Below are positions 15,612 to 22,833 of a stretch of DNA of 22,947 bases, piece by piece (the first letter of the stretch is position 1; each line of letters opens with the position of its first letter). Source of the stretch: JABDOU01 sp041609995 (GTDB lineage: Bacteria; Actinomycetota; Acidimicrobiia; Spongiisociales; SHLN01); the NCBI GenBank assembly GCA_041609995.1, contig JBFIPU010000038.1, forward strand, positions 1-22,947, read 5' to 3'. A program made the translations under genes and the position numbers. A model generated the notes under the pieces. That model worked only from the letters and a program-made list of their open reading frames with translations, made no database searches and was not told the origin of the DNA.

Positions 15612-16094
15612 TCAGCTGTCGTGGATCGGGGTACGGGCGGCCAGCACGCCGTCGGTGTCAGCGTAGAGCCAATCACCCTGCTGGATCCTGACGTCCAGGA
15701 GCGTCGTTTCGGGGATGACGCCGCCGCGATCCTTCTTGTCACTCCTGCGCGGCGAGGTGCCCAGCGCCCACACGGCGACCGGCATGCCCGCAATGATCGC
15801 CGAGTCACGGATGCAGCCGTTGATCACGATCCCGGCCCAACCGTTCTCGAGGGCGAGAGATGCCAGATTGTCCCCCACGAGGGCACAGGACATGACCCCT
15901 TCCCCGTCGACCACCAGCACGCGGCCCTCGCCCGGCGTCTCGAGCGCCGCCCGGACGTGTGTGTTGTCAGCGGGTGCCTGAACGATCAACACCGGACCAG
16001 CCATGCGACCGCCTCCGCCGAATGGGCGCAGACCATGATCGAGCACCGAGGTCTCGGGGTGTAGGTCCAGCAGGTCGGCAGTGGTCCACTCCAT
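15612..16094 (-). CDS. RraA-family protein (HMG/CHA aldolase or RNase E inhibitor fold)
   Basis: A 160-residue protein beginning TTADLLDLHPETSVLDHGLRPFGG, the usual RraA opening. VLVVDGEGVMSCALVGDNLASLALENGWAGIVINGCIRDS carries the G-D-N-L-A and C-I-R-D motifs; R96 and D97 correspond to substrate- and metal-binding residues of 4-hydroxy-4-methyl-2-oxoglutarate aldolases. Such genes are often labelled ribonuclease E activity regulator RraA, and sequence alone does not separate the two roles. It lies 17 bp after the hemerythrin-like gene and just before the lipoprotein esterase on the same strand, so an operon is likely. No functional link with these neighbours is evident. Confidence 0.85.
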   Translation of the reverse strand: MEWTTADLLDLHPETSVLDHGLRPFGGGGRMAGPVLIVQAPADNTHVRAALETPGEGRVLVVDGEGVMSCALVGDNLASLALENGWAGIVINGCIRDSAIIAGMPVAVWALGTSPRRSDKKDRGGVIPETTLLDVRIQQGDWLYADTDGVLAARTPIHDS

Positions 16095-16111
16095 CTCACC
16101 AGCCTAAGGAG

Positions 16112-16591
16112 TCAATCACCACCACCGGTTTCGAACTCGACCGTGTCGTGTACGAAGCACTCCTCCCGTTCCTGGTGATCAGCGAGCGCCCGCAGTGTGT
16201 GGATCAGGTCGGTGCGCATGTCATTGACCCATTCGGTCTCAGGGGCCGAAGGTTCCCGACGCAAACGACACAAACACTCTTCCAGGGCCAGGATGATCTC
16301 GGCGTGCTCCTCCTCCAGGCGGATCATCACGTGGTCCAACTCGGGGGCGATCTCGGCGAGCTCCACCAGGGCCTGTTTCGAAGAGCGGGCGTGACGTTCG
16401 AACGCCCCTGTGAGCGAGCCCACCGGGTCGATGACCCCGAGCGCCCAAATACGTCCCCGGCGGGCACCCACGCCGGCCAGACCCACTCTCAGAGCCTGCA
16501 CAGCGCGCTCGATGTCGGCACGTGACTCGGCGAGATCCTGACGGTGTTCGGTACCCGGAGAGTGGAAGGAATACTGTCGAGCTGTCGTCAT
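16112..16591 (-). CDS. Hemerythrin-like helical protein (tentative)
   Basis: A 159-residue, largely helical, charged protein without a signal peptide. Histidines and acidic residues are spaced along the helices (H66, H87, H96, H131, H139 followed by E143, H148), and LEEEHAEI and LADHQEREECFVHDT look like hemerythrin HHE segments. The C-terminus ETGGGD also recalls actinobacterial HHE-type proteins. Classical ligand spacing is not complete by eye, so iron or oxygen binding is only a suggestion; an unrelated four-helix bundle is possible. ATG 16591 is chosen because GGAGGG (16602-16597) lies 5 nt upstream. The candidate promoter at 16680-16708 and tandem 10-mers lie in front of it. Confidence 0.6.
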   Translation of the reverse strand: MTTARQYSFHSPGTEHRQDLAESRADIERAVQALRVGLAGVGARRGRIWALGVIDPVGSLTGAFERHARSSKQALVELAEIAPELDHVMIRLEEEHAEIILALEECLCRLRREPSAPETEWVNDMRTDLIHTLRALADHQEREECFVHDTVEFETGGGD

Positions 16592-16600
16592 CGTGGCCCT

Positions 16601-16620
16601 CCATGTGCAGCCATGTGCAC
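16601..16620. repeat. Tandem 10-mer direct repeat in a 5' leader
   Basis: CCATGTGCAG is followed immediately by CCATGTGCAC; nine of ten positions are identical. The pair lies directly upstream of, and partly within, the ribosome-binding region of the hemerythrin-like gene. It could be a protein- or RNA-level control site, or chance. Confidence 0.4.
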
Positions 16621-16679
16621 AAGAGAATCCCCGCCCCAGCCGTTGCCTGCTATTCGAACACACGGCTGATCGAAAGTGA

Positions 16680-16708
16680 ATCCTACGGATGGCATCGGCG
16701 CCTGTCCA
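16680..16708 (-). promoter_or_regulatory. Candidate sigma-70-type promoter
   Basis: On the minus strand TGGACA (16708-16703) and TAGGAT (16685-16680) are separated by exactly 17 bp and differ from the consensus hexamers at one and two positions. The leader to ATG 16591 would be about 80 nt and would carry the tandem 10-mers. Confidence 0.4.
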
Positions 16709-16724
16709 GAAAAACTTGAGACTG

Positions 16725-17597
16725 CTAATCCCACACGTGAACCGGCAGGCCGATCCACAGCCGCCCGGCCAGCCAGTCGGCCTCCCATAGCGGAACGCGG
16801 ACACAGCCATGGGAGGCGGGGTACGGTGGCACGGAGTCGGAGCCGTGAATGGCATAGCCGCCCCGAAAGTACCACGGCCGGTAGAGCCCACCGAGGTAGG
16901 AGATCCGCCAGCCCTCGTAGTGTTTGTAGAGGGAGTAGTCGCCACGCGGTGTCACGGCTCGCACAGTCGCGCCTGACGAGCTGATGTAGCGTTCGCCATT
17001 GCCCGAGGAGATGGGGATGATGGCTTCGAGCTCGCCATCCATCAACAGATACCCGAGCTGTCGGGTGAGGTCGAGCTCGATCCGGTTCGGCTCGTCACGA
17101 TCTGGCAGGTCGGGCCGTGGCAAGTTCGCCAGGCTCACCCAATCCTCCACGTTCCAATCATCGGTTCGTTCGGCCTCGACATACTTGTGAAAGGCCACCA
17201 CTGCCGAGGCCGTTCGCGGCCCATATACGCCATCGATGTCGTCCCGGAAGAAACCGGCATCGGTCAGTTGCGTCTGGAGGTCGGCGACGAGCGCTCCTTC
17301 GTCTCCTCGAGCCAAGGCGATGGCGGCCATCGTGGTCGTGGTGAGGGTGGTGGTGGAGGAGGAGGTCGGCGCGGTCGAGGTCGTTGTGGACAGGCTGGTG
17401 ACCGGTTCCACCGTCGACGACGCCGAATCGGCAAGCGTCGTCTTCGGTGTCGGATCGGCAGGCAACGCGATCGTGGTGGGCGGAGAGCCGTACCGGCCCA
17501 GGGAGGTCGAAGTCGTGCCGGACGCCGGACTTCCTCCCCCGCAGCCCGAGAGCAAGATGCCGAATACCAGCCCGACTGCCGGCAGGTATAAACGCAC
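16725..17597 (-). CDS. Lipoprotein L,D-transpeptidase with peptidoglycan-binding domain
   Basis: A 290-residue exported enzyme. GTG 17597 is chosen over the upstream in-frame GTG 17627 because AAGGAGG lies 5 nt before it and it gives a clean signal peptide with lipobox LSGC (C19). Residues 24-90 are a Thr/Ser-rich linker. A PG_binding_1 domain (LARGDEGALVADLQTQLTDAGFF...GVYGPRTASAVVAFHKYV, about 95-140) precedes the YkuD catalytic domain. That domain has AIHGSDSVPPYPASHGCVRVP with H251, H263 and nucleophile C265. Such enzymes make 3-3 cross-links in peptidoglycan or attach proteins to it. The gene is divergent from the serpin gene, another probable envelope protein. Confidence 0.9.
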   Translation of the reverse strand: MRLYLPAVGLVFGILLSGCGGGSPASGTTSTSLGRYGSPPTTIALPADPTPKTTLADSASSTVEPVTSLSTTTSTAPTSSSTTTLTTTTMAAIALARGDEGALVADLQTQLTDAGFFRDDIDGVYGPRTASAVVAFHKYVEAERTDDWNVEDWVSLANLPRPDLPDRDEPNRIELDLTRQLGYLLMDGELEAIIPISSGNGERYISSSGATVRAVTPRGDYSLYKHYEGWRISYLGGLYRPWYFRGGYAIHGSDSVPPYPASHGCVRVPLWEADWLAGRLWIGLPVHVWD

Positions 17598-17602
17598 TCC
17601 CG

Positions 17603-17609
17603 CCTCCTT
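17603..17609 (-). promoter_or_regulatory. Ribosome-binding site deciding the L,D-transpeptidase start
   Basis: AAGGAGG on the minus strand precedes GTG 17597 by 5 nt. An in-frame GTG at 17627 lies upstream of this site and would add ten polar residues before the signal peptide, so the downstream GTG is preferred. Confidence 0.75.
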
Positions 17610-17773
17610 GTTGCTTCCATTGGACACCGACCATGGCGAGGGTCGACAGGGCCGCCGGTCCTCCCTTGCCGGGCCAGGAATTCACCCCAAACGGCCCTAA
17701 CCGTAAGTCGGACTCTGAGATAGCTTGAGACGCCAGACACGAAGCAGACAAGTAGCAGAAACCAAGAGACGAG

Positions 17774-17780
17774 AAGGAGG
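17774..17780 (+). promoter_or_regulatory. Ribosome-binding site deciding the serpin start
   Basis: AAGGAGG ends 4 nt before GTG 17785. An in-frame ATG at 17725 would add 20 mostly charged residues ahead of the signal peptide, so GTG 17785 is taken as the start. Confidence 0.75.
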
Positions 17781-17784
17781 GATC

Positions 17785-19074
17785 GTGCTGCGCGGCCGGC
17801 TGGCGATCGTGGTGGCCACCGTGCTCGTCGCGGGCGCGTGCGGATCGAATGGTGATCAGGTGATCGGCATCCAGACGTTGACTTCAGGGATTGCCCGCGC
17901 TCCGGCCTCCGGCACGAGCGAAACCGACATCGCCCGGGTGGCTGATGCCGACACCGATCTCGGGTTTGCGATCATGGCTCGGGTAGCCGACGGCGGTAAC
18001 GCCGTCCTTTCCCCGTCGAGCATCGCCACCGCACTGGGCATGCTGTGGGCGGGAGCGAGAGGACCCACTGCCGACGAAATCGCGCACGTGCTGTCGGCTG
18101 ACGACCCGGAACGCTATCACTCCGCCCGCAATGCAGTCGACCTCGCCATCACCGAGATAGGACAGGTGCCAGGAGAGGGCGATGCCGAACCGTTCACGTT
18201 GCGTTCGGTGAACGCGCTGTTCGGCCAGGATGGATTCGCCATCGAAGACGAGTTTCTGGATCTGTTGGCTCTGCACTACGGGGCCGGCATGAACATCGTC
18301 GATTTCGTCAACGAGACCGAAGCATCCCGGGTCGCCATCAACTCGTGGGTCGAAGACCAGACCGAGAATCGAATCGAGGATCTGATACCCCCCGGCGTCG
18401 TCAACGATCTCACCAGACTCGTGATTGCCAACGCTATCTACTTCAAGGCAAACTGGCTCCAGCAGTTTGAGCCCTCGGCGACCGCCACCGCCGACTTCAC
18501 CACGCCCCGGGGTCCGGTGTCAGTCGACATGATGAACGGATCGGTACGCGCCGGCTATCACGACGGCGAAGGATTCGCCGCCATCGCCCTTCCGTACATG
18601 GGCTCCCGCAACTCGATGCTCCTCATAGTTCCCGACGACGGTTCATTCGACGATATCGCCGGTGCCATGGGCTCAGGCATGATCCGTGATGTCCGGACCC
18701 GGCTTTCGGAGCATCAGGTGCAGCTCAGCATGCCGAAGTTCGAGTTCACGACAGAAGTGGGGCTGAAATCCGTGTTGAGCGCTCTCGGGATGGAGTCGGC
18801 TTTTGTTCCTCCCGGCCCAGGCGACGGCGCCGACCTGACCGGGATCCATGCCGAACGGGTGCTGTATGTCCAGGACGCCCTTCACAAAGCCTTCATCGCC
18901 GTCGACGAGCAAGGGACCGAGGCGGCGGCCGCCACTGCCATCGTCATCGGGCTCGAGTCGGCGCCTCCACCGGCCGAGCTGATCGTCGACCGCCCATTCC
19001 TGTTTCTCATCCAGGACGATGCCACCGGGGAACCGGTGTTCGTGGGCCAGGTGACCGACCCGACCGTGCGCTGA
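17785..19074 (+). CDS. Secreted serpin (serine protease inhibitor), probable lipoprotein
   Basis: A 429-residue serpin. An N-terminal signal (LRGRLAIVVATVLVAGACG) ends in a Cys that could be lipidated, though the lipobox (AGAC) is not canonical. The fold is well covered: AVLSPSSIATALGMLWAGARG (helix B region), RLVIANAIYFKANWLQQFEP (strand 3A) and a C-terminal IVDRPFLFLIQDDATGEPVFVGQV. The reactive-centre hinge EQGTEAAAATA (from E375 = P17) has the small residues of inhibitory serpins. Counting 17 residues puts P1-P1' at E391-S392, with Leu390 at P2; an offset of one residue is possible. It probably protects the cell surface from proteases. Bacterial serpins are sporadic, so acquisition by transfer is plausible. 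Confidence 0.9.
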   Translation: MLRGRLAIVVATVLVAGACGSNGDQVIGIQTLTSGIARAPASGTSETDIARVADADTDLGFAIMARVADGGNAVLSPSSIATALGMLWAGARGPTADEIAHVLSADDPERYHSARNAVDLAITEIGQVPGEGDAEPFTLRSVNALFGQDGFAIEDEFLDLLALHYGAGMNIVDFVNETEASRVAINSWVEDQTENRIEDLIPPGVVNDLTRLVIANAIYFKANWLQQFEPSATATADFTTPRGPVSVDMMNGSVRAGYHDGEGFAAIALPYMGSRNSMLLIVPDDGSFDDIAGAMGSGMIRDVRTRLSEHQVQLSMPKFEFTTEVGLKSVLSALGMESAFVPPGPGDGADLTGIHAERVLYVQDALHKAFIAVDEQGTEAAAATAIVIGLESAPPPAELIVDRPFLFLIQDDATGEPVFVGQVTDPTVR

Positions 19075-19128
19075 GAACGGGCGCGGCACATCGCTTCGGA
19101 CCGGTTGGCGCAGAGCGGATGGAGGCCG

Positions 19129-19143
19129 GCCGGGGTTACCGGC
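19129..19143. terminator. Weak hairpin between convergent genes
   Basis: GCCGG and CCGGC form a 5-bp stem around GGTTA, spanning the stop codon of the RRM gene and 55 bp after the serpin stop. There is no T-run on either strand, so this is at best a weak bidirectional terminator. Confidence 0.2.
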
Positions 19144-19402
19144 GGGGACGCGCCTCGTTGACAGTGAGCCGGCGTCCTTCGAAGTCTTGTCCATCGAGAG
19201 CCTCGATGGCGGCGCGACCTTCTTCTGGGGTGGACATCTCGACGAAACCAAATCCCCGGGATCGACCTGTCTCGCGGTCATTGATGATGGCTGCCGAGGT
19301 GACGGTCCCGTGATTGGCGAACAGCCGCTCCAAATCGGCGTTCTGGGTCGAGTACGACAAGTTTCCTACGAAGAGGTTCAAAGCGTTGCGCCTTTCATTC
19401 AT
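19136..19402 (-). CDS. Small RRM RNA-binding protein
   Basis: An 88-residue protein made of one RNA-recognition motif. RNP2 is LFVGNL (residues 10-15) and RNP1 is RGFGFVEM (49-56), both with the aromatic residues that stack on RNA. Single-RRM proteins of this size bind single-stranded RNA and are often induced by cold in other bacteria. ATG 19402 has no ribosome-binding site. An in-frame TTG at 19381 follows AAAGG by 9 nt and would give an 81-residue MNLFVGNL start, common in this family, so the shorter form may be correct. It is convergent with the serpin and divergent from the DM13 gene. Confidence 0.88.
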   Translation of the reverse strand: MNERRNALNLFVGNLSYSTQNADLERLFANHGTVTSAAIINDRETGRSRGFGFVEMSTPEEGRAAIEALDGQDFEGRRLTVNEARPRR

Positions 19403-19445
19403 GCGAGCCGGATCGCCAATGCGGTCATCGGAACGTCAATCCGGC

Positions 19446-19466
19446 CTGCCGACCCGTGGTCGGCGG
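19446..19466. repeat. Inverted repeat upstream of the RRM gene
   Basis: GCCGAC (19448-19453) and GTCGGC (19459-19464) form a perfect 6-bp stem around CCGTG; one wobble and one further pair extend it to 8 bp. It lies in the 142-bp divergent region between the RRM and DM13 genes. It could be an operator or a structured leader. Confidence 0.4.
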
Positions 19467-19544
19467 CGGAAGCATACCGAACCTGGCAGAGGATGCCGCA
19501 TGATTATGGTTCTCACTGCAGGGGTCGATGACAAGGAGGCCTCC

Positions 19545-20123
19545 ATGGCCCGGTTCTGGCAGCAAACCTGGTTTCGGTGGGCGGTCGCCGTGGCGGCCAT
19601 CCCGGTGCTGGCAGTCGCCTGGTGGTTGGGCTCGCCCTTGTTCCTCGACACGGAGGTCGACGAGGAGTTTCCCATGTCGGCCACAGCCGAAATCCCTCCG
19701 GACTCGAGCCGGGAAGCGGTCGAGCTGCAGATGCGCGAGGCAGCCGAGGCTCCGGACTTTCCCGCCACCGAGCCGATGCCCGGGGCCGGCCCGACGGCAT
19801 TGCTTTCGGGGATGTTCTCCGGTGCTGATTCCTTCCACCAGGGGTCGGGCACGGCCACCCTCTACGAGCTCGAAGACGGGAGCCGGATCGTGCGACTCGA
19901 GGACTTCGAGGTCACCAACGGCCCAGACCTGCATGTGCTGGCCGTGCCGGCCGCCAATCCCACCGGTCGCGAAGACATCGTCGGTTACGTCGACCTCGGC
20001 AGCCTGAAAGGCAACATCGGTAGTCAGAACTACGACGTGCCTTCCGACCTCGATGACATCGGCTCCATCGTCATCTATTGCGTGCCATTTCACGTGTTGT
20101 TTGCCAGCGCCCCGCTCAATTAG
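19545..20123 (+). CDS. Membrane-anchored DM13-domain protein
   Basis: A 192-residue protein with one N-terminal membrane segment (about 11-30, WAVAVAAIPVLAVAWWLG) and an outward-facing DM13 domain (about 85-190). DM13 hallmarks are FHQGSGTATLYELEDGSRIVRLEDFEVTNGPDLHVLAV and VIYCVPFHVLFASAPL, with the conserved Cys at 179. DM13 domains have been proposed to take part in extracellular redox reactions through this Cys, but the biochemical role is not settled. AAGGAGG lies 5 nt upstream of ATG 19545. The gene stands alone between the divergent RRM gene and the thiolase gene 169 bp downstream. Confidence 0.87.
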   Translation: MARFWQQTWFRWAVAVAAIPVLAVAWWLGSPLFLDTEVDEEFPMSATAEIPPDSSREAVELQMREAAEAPDFPATEPMPGAGPTALLSGMFSGADSFHQGSGTATLYELEDGSRIVRLEDFEVTNGPDLHVLAVPAANPTGREDIVGYVDLGSLKGNIGSQNYDVPSDLDDIGSIVIYCVPFHVLFASAPLN

Positions 20124-20165
20124 CCGGGGAACACGAATCGGGTATCGGCGGTTGTGGTGACGTGT

Positions 20166-20184
20166 GGCAAACTGAAGGGCAAAC
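20166..20184 (+). repeat. Direct repeat GGCAAAC x2 upstream of the thiolase gene
   Basis: GGCAAAC occurs at 20166-20172 and 20178-20184, a 12-bp period, within the 169-bp gap before the thiolase. Two half-sites of a regulator are possible, but so short a repeat may be chance. Confidence 0.25.
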
Positions 20185-20292
20185 CAGCCAGGCGCACACC
20201 GATCCCGGCCTCATCCCCGAACCAGCGAGCCCGGAAGACCAAGCCGATCCGATGACCCCACACCGATATGTGGCGCACAGAAGGAGCCAAAC

Positions 20293-21486
20293 GTGACCGA
20301 AGCCGTAATCGTTGCCAGTAAGCGGACACCGCTGGCCAAGTCTTATCGGGGGTCGTTCAACATGACCCGGCCCGACGATCTCGCCGCCCACGCCATCAAG
20401 GCAGCGCTGGCCGACGTGCCGGCGGTGGCCTCCGAGGACATTGCTGATGTGATCATGGGATGCGGCCTTCCCGAAGGCCCGTCCGGCAGCAACGTCGGCC
20501 GGATCGCCTCCCTCATAGCCGGTCTTCCGACTTCTGTGCCCGGAGTCACCGTCAACCGCTTCTGTTCGTCGGGCCTCAACACGATCGCCATGGCCGCCGA
20601 GAGGATCATGGCCGGTGGCGTCCACACGATCGTGGCCGGAGGCGTCGAGTCGATCACCATGGTGCAAAACGAGAACATGCGTGTGTCCGATCTCCACAAC
20701 CAGGAACTGGCCAAAGAGGTGCCCGGGATCTACATGTCGATGGGGCAAACGGCCGAGGTGGTCGCCAAGCGGTATGGGATCAGCCGCCAGGACCAGGATG
20801 AGTACGCGCTGCTGTCCCAACAGCGCGTCGCCCACGCTCAGGAAGAAGGGTGGTACGACGCCGATATCGCGCCCATCAAAGTCAATCGCAGCGTCAAACA
20901 GGAAGACGGCACGTTCGCAGTAGAAGAGGGCGTGGTCGTCTCCGTCGACGAGTGCAACCGGCCCAACACGACTCTGGAAGGCCTGGCCGCCCTGCCACCG
21001 GTTTTTGACACCGAGGGAGGCTCGGTGACGGCCGGGAACGCCTCGCAGTTTTCGGATGGGGCCTCGGCGACCGTGCTCATGTCCGTCGATCGGGCTGCCA
21101 ACTTCGACATCGAGGTGTTGGGAACGTTCCGCGGCTTTCAAGTCGCCGGCGTCGATCCGGACGAGATGGGGATCGGACCCATCAAAGCAGTACCGAAACT
21201 GCTGCAGGCAACCGGTCTCGATTTGTCCGACATCGACATCGTGGAGCTCAACGAGGCCTTTGCATCGCAGGTGCTGTACTGCCAGCGCGAGCTCGGGATT
21301 TCCGATGAACAGCTCAACCCGATGGGAGGGTCTATTTCCATCGGTCACCCCTATGGCATGACGGGCTCGCGCATGGTCGGCCAGTTGCTCCGCCATCTCA
21401 GGCGCACCGGCGGCCGGTACGGCATCGTCACCATGTGCGTCGGAGGCGGTATGGGGGCGGCCGGCTTGTTCGAGGTGACCGGTTAG
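20293..21486 (+). CDS. Acetyl-CoA C-acyltransferase (thiolase)
   Basis: A 397-residue thiolase started at GTG 20293, with AAGGAG 7 nt upstream. The active site is complete: nucleophile C91 in VNRFCSSGLNT, H352 in GGSISIGHPYGMTGSR and C382 in TMCVGGGMGAAG. NEAF is also present. Degradative thiolases cleave 3-ketoacyl-CoA to acetyl-CoA in beta-oxidation; biosynthetic ones condense acetyl-CoA. The sequence resembles the FadA-type degradative branch, but this cannot be settled by eye. No dehydrogenase or hydratase gene accompanies it, so it stands alone. Its stop overlaps by 4 bp the stop of the convergent permease. Confidence 0.9.
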   Translation: MTEAVIVASKRTPLAKSYRGSFNMTRPDDLAAHAIKAALADVPAVASEDIADVIMGCGLPEGPSGSNVGRIASLIAGLPTSVPGVTVNRFCSSGLNTIAMAAERIMAGGVHTIVAGGVESITMVQNENMRVSDLHNQELAKEVPGIYMSMGQTAEVVAKRYGISRQDQDEYALLSQQRVAHAQEEGWYDADIAPIKVNRSVKQEDGTFAVEEGVVVSVDECNRPNTTLEGLAALPPVFDTEGGSVTAGNASQFSDGASATVLMSVDRAANFDIEVLGTFRGFQVAGVDPDEMGIGPIKAVPKLLQATGLDLSDIDIVELNEAFASQVLYCQRELGISDEQLNPMGGSISIGHPYGMTGSRMVGQLLRHLRRTGGRYGIVTMCVGGGMGAAGLFEVTG

Positions 21487-22703
21487 ATCCCCAGCTGGCG
21501 CAACAGCTCCCCCACCAGGAGAGCGGCCGAGACCACGACACCGACGATCGGCAGCCACGACGGGACCTCGAACACCCCCACCGAGCCGTCGCGGGTCTTG
21601 ATCTTGACGAGCGACACATTGACCGCGGTGAAGATCCCGATCGTCAGCAACGATGTGATCCGGGCGAGTACGCCGAGGTCGAATGCCAGGGCCAGCGCCA
21701 GCATCAGCCCCGTGCCGATGACCGTGGCGGTGACCGGGGTGCCCGATCTCGGTTCCACCTTCCCGAGGGCTGCCGGCAGGGTGCCCAGCCGGCCCAGGCC
21801 GTAGAACACCCGCGACACCATGAGCAATTGCACGAGCACCCCATTGATCATGGCCAAAGCTCCAAACATTGCCATCAACGCGGCTGATCCGCCGGCCGTC
21901 TCGTACACCAGCACGAGCGGAGCATCGCTGGCACCAAGCACGGCGGGATCGACGACCAGGATTGACATGCCCACGACGAGGACGTACAGCACGGTCGAGA
22001 TCACGAGCGTCAACACGATCGCTCTCGGCAACATGCGCCGTGCCTGTTTGGTCTCCTCCGCCATTGCGTCGATATCTTCGAATCCGAGGAACGCGAAGAA
22101 GGCAACAAAGGCACCGCCCATGATGCCCACCCAAACGTCCCACTCGAAGCCGGGGGTCAACGCGGCTCCGACATTGCCAAAGTCGGCGGCACCGACGCCG
22201 ACGCCGACAACCAACAACAGGCCGATGACCTCGATGATCGTGAATACAGCAGCAATGCCCACCGAGTTTCGGACCCCGGTGATGGACACCACGGCCAGGG
22301 CGAGAACGAGGCCGACGACAGCGACGGCGTCCGGGATGGCGAACAACTCTCCGACATAGCCGGCAAACGCGGTCGTGATGGCGGCTCCGGCGATCAGGCC
22401 GACAGCCACCACCGACAGCCCGATCGCCCTGGTGAGGGGTCTGTGCCTGAATGCGTGATCCACGAATACCGCCTCTCCGGCCGCCTTCGGCAGGCGGGCG
22501 GCGAGCTCTGCGAATCCGAGGCCGGTGATCGCCGCCAGCGCGGCAGCCACGAAGAAACTCCAAGGCGCGTAGATGCCGGCGGCGCCTGCGATCTCACCCA
22601 CGAGGGCGTAGATGCCGGCTCCGATGGTGGTCCCGAGGCCGTAGAGGACGAGCATCGGCAGCGAAATCTCACGGTGCAATTCCGGGCGCGTCGTCACCTC
22701 CAT
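21483..22703 (-). CDS. APC-family amino acid/polyamine permease
   Basis: A 406-residue, strongly hydrophobic protein with about 11-12 transmembrane helices. The first helix carries the APC substrate-binding motif GLGTTIGAGIYALVG (22-36). The loop GFEDIDAMAEETKQARRMLPRAI is a second APC hallmark. It would import an amino acid or amine by proton or sodium symport. The specificity is not readable. The amine-catabolic genes of this window are 15 kb away, so a link is weak. ATG 22703 has no clear ribosome-binding site. The protein is slightly short for the family, with a short C-terminal tail. Confidence 0.88.
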   Translation of the reverse strand: MEVTTRPELHREISLPMLVLYGLGTTIGAGIYALVGEIAGAAGIYAPWSFFVAAALAAITGLGFAELAARLPKAAGEAVFVDHAFRHRPLTRAIGLSVVAVGLIAGAAITTAFAGYVGELFAIPDAVAVVGLVLALAVVSITGVRNSVGIAAVFTIIEVIGLLLVVGVGVGAADFGNVGAALTPGFEWDVWVGIMGGAFVAFFAFLGFEDIDAMAEETKQARRMLPRAIVLTLVISTVLYVLVVGMSILVVDPAVLGASDAPLVLVYETAGGSAALMAMFGALAMINGVLVQLLMVSRVFYGLGRLGTLPAALGKVEPRSGTPVTATVIGTGLMLALALAFDLGVLARITSLLTIGIFTAVNVSLVKIKTRDGSVGVFEVPSWLPIVGVVVSAALLVGELLRQLGI

Positions 22704-22793
22704 GGGCCCATGATGCCACTCGACGGTGCGCCTGATCCTGGCCGTTCGTCACGGTTCGCAAGACAACGTGCCCTAGCCGGTCCGCCTCCGATC

Positions 22794-22807
22794 CCTACCC
22801 TTGTAGG
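22794..22807. repeat. Short inverted repeat upstream of the universal stress gene
   Basis: CCTAC-CCTT-GTAGG is a perfect 5-bp inverted repeat 26 bp before the ATG, in the 130-bp region divergent from the permease. It may be an operator or chance. Confidence 0.25.
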
Positions 22808-22833
22808 CAGAGCGAGGCATACGGAGGGAACGC

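Noticed and set aside
17330..17410. Microsatellite-like GTG/GAG-rich stretch
   Set aside because: It is simply the coding sequence of the Thr/Ser-rich linker of the L,D-transpeptidase lipoprotein read from the other strand.
20116..22563. 815-codon open frame on the minus strand across the thiolase and permease
   Set aside because: It crosses two convincing genes in other frames, and its translation is repetitive Arg/Gly/His without any domain.
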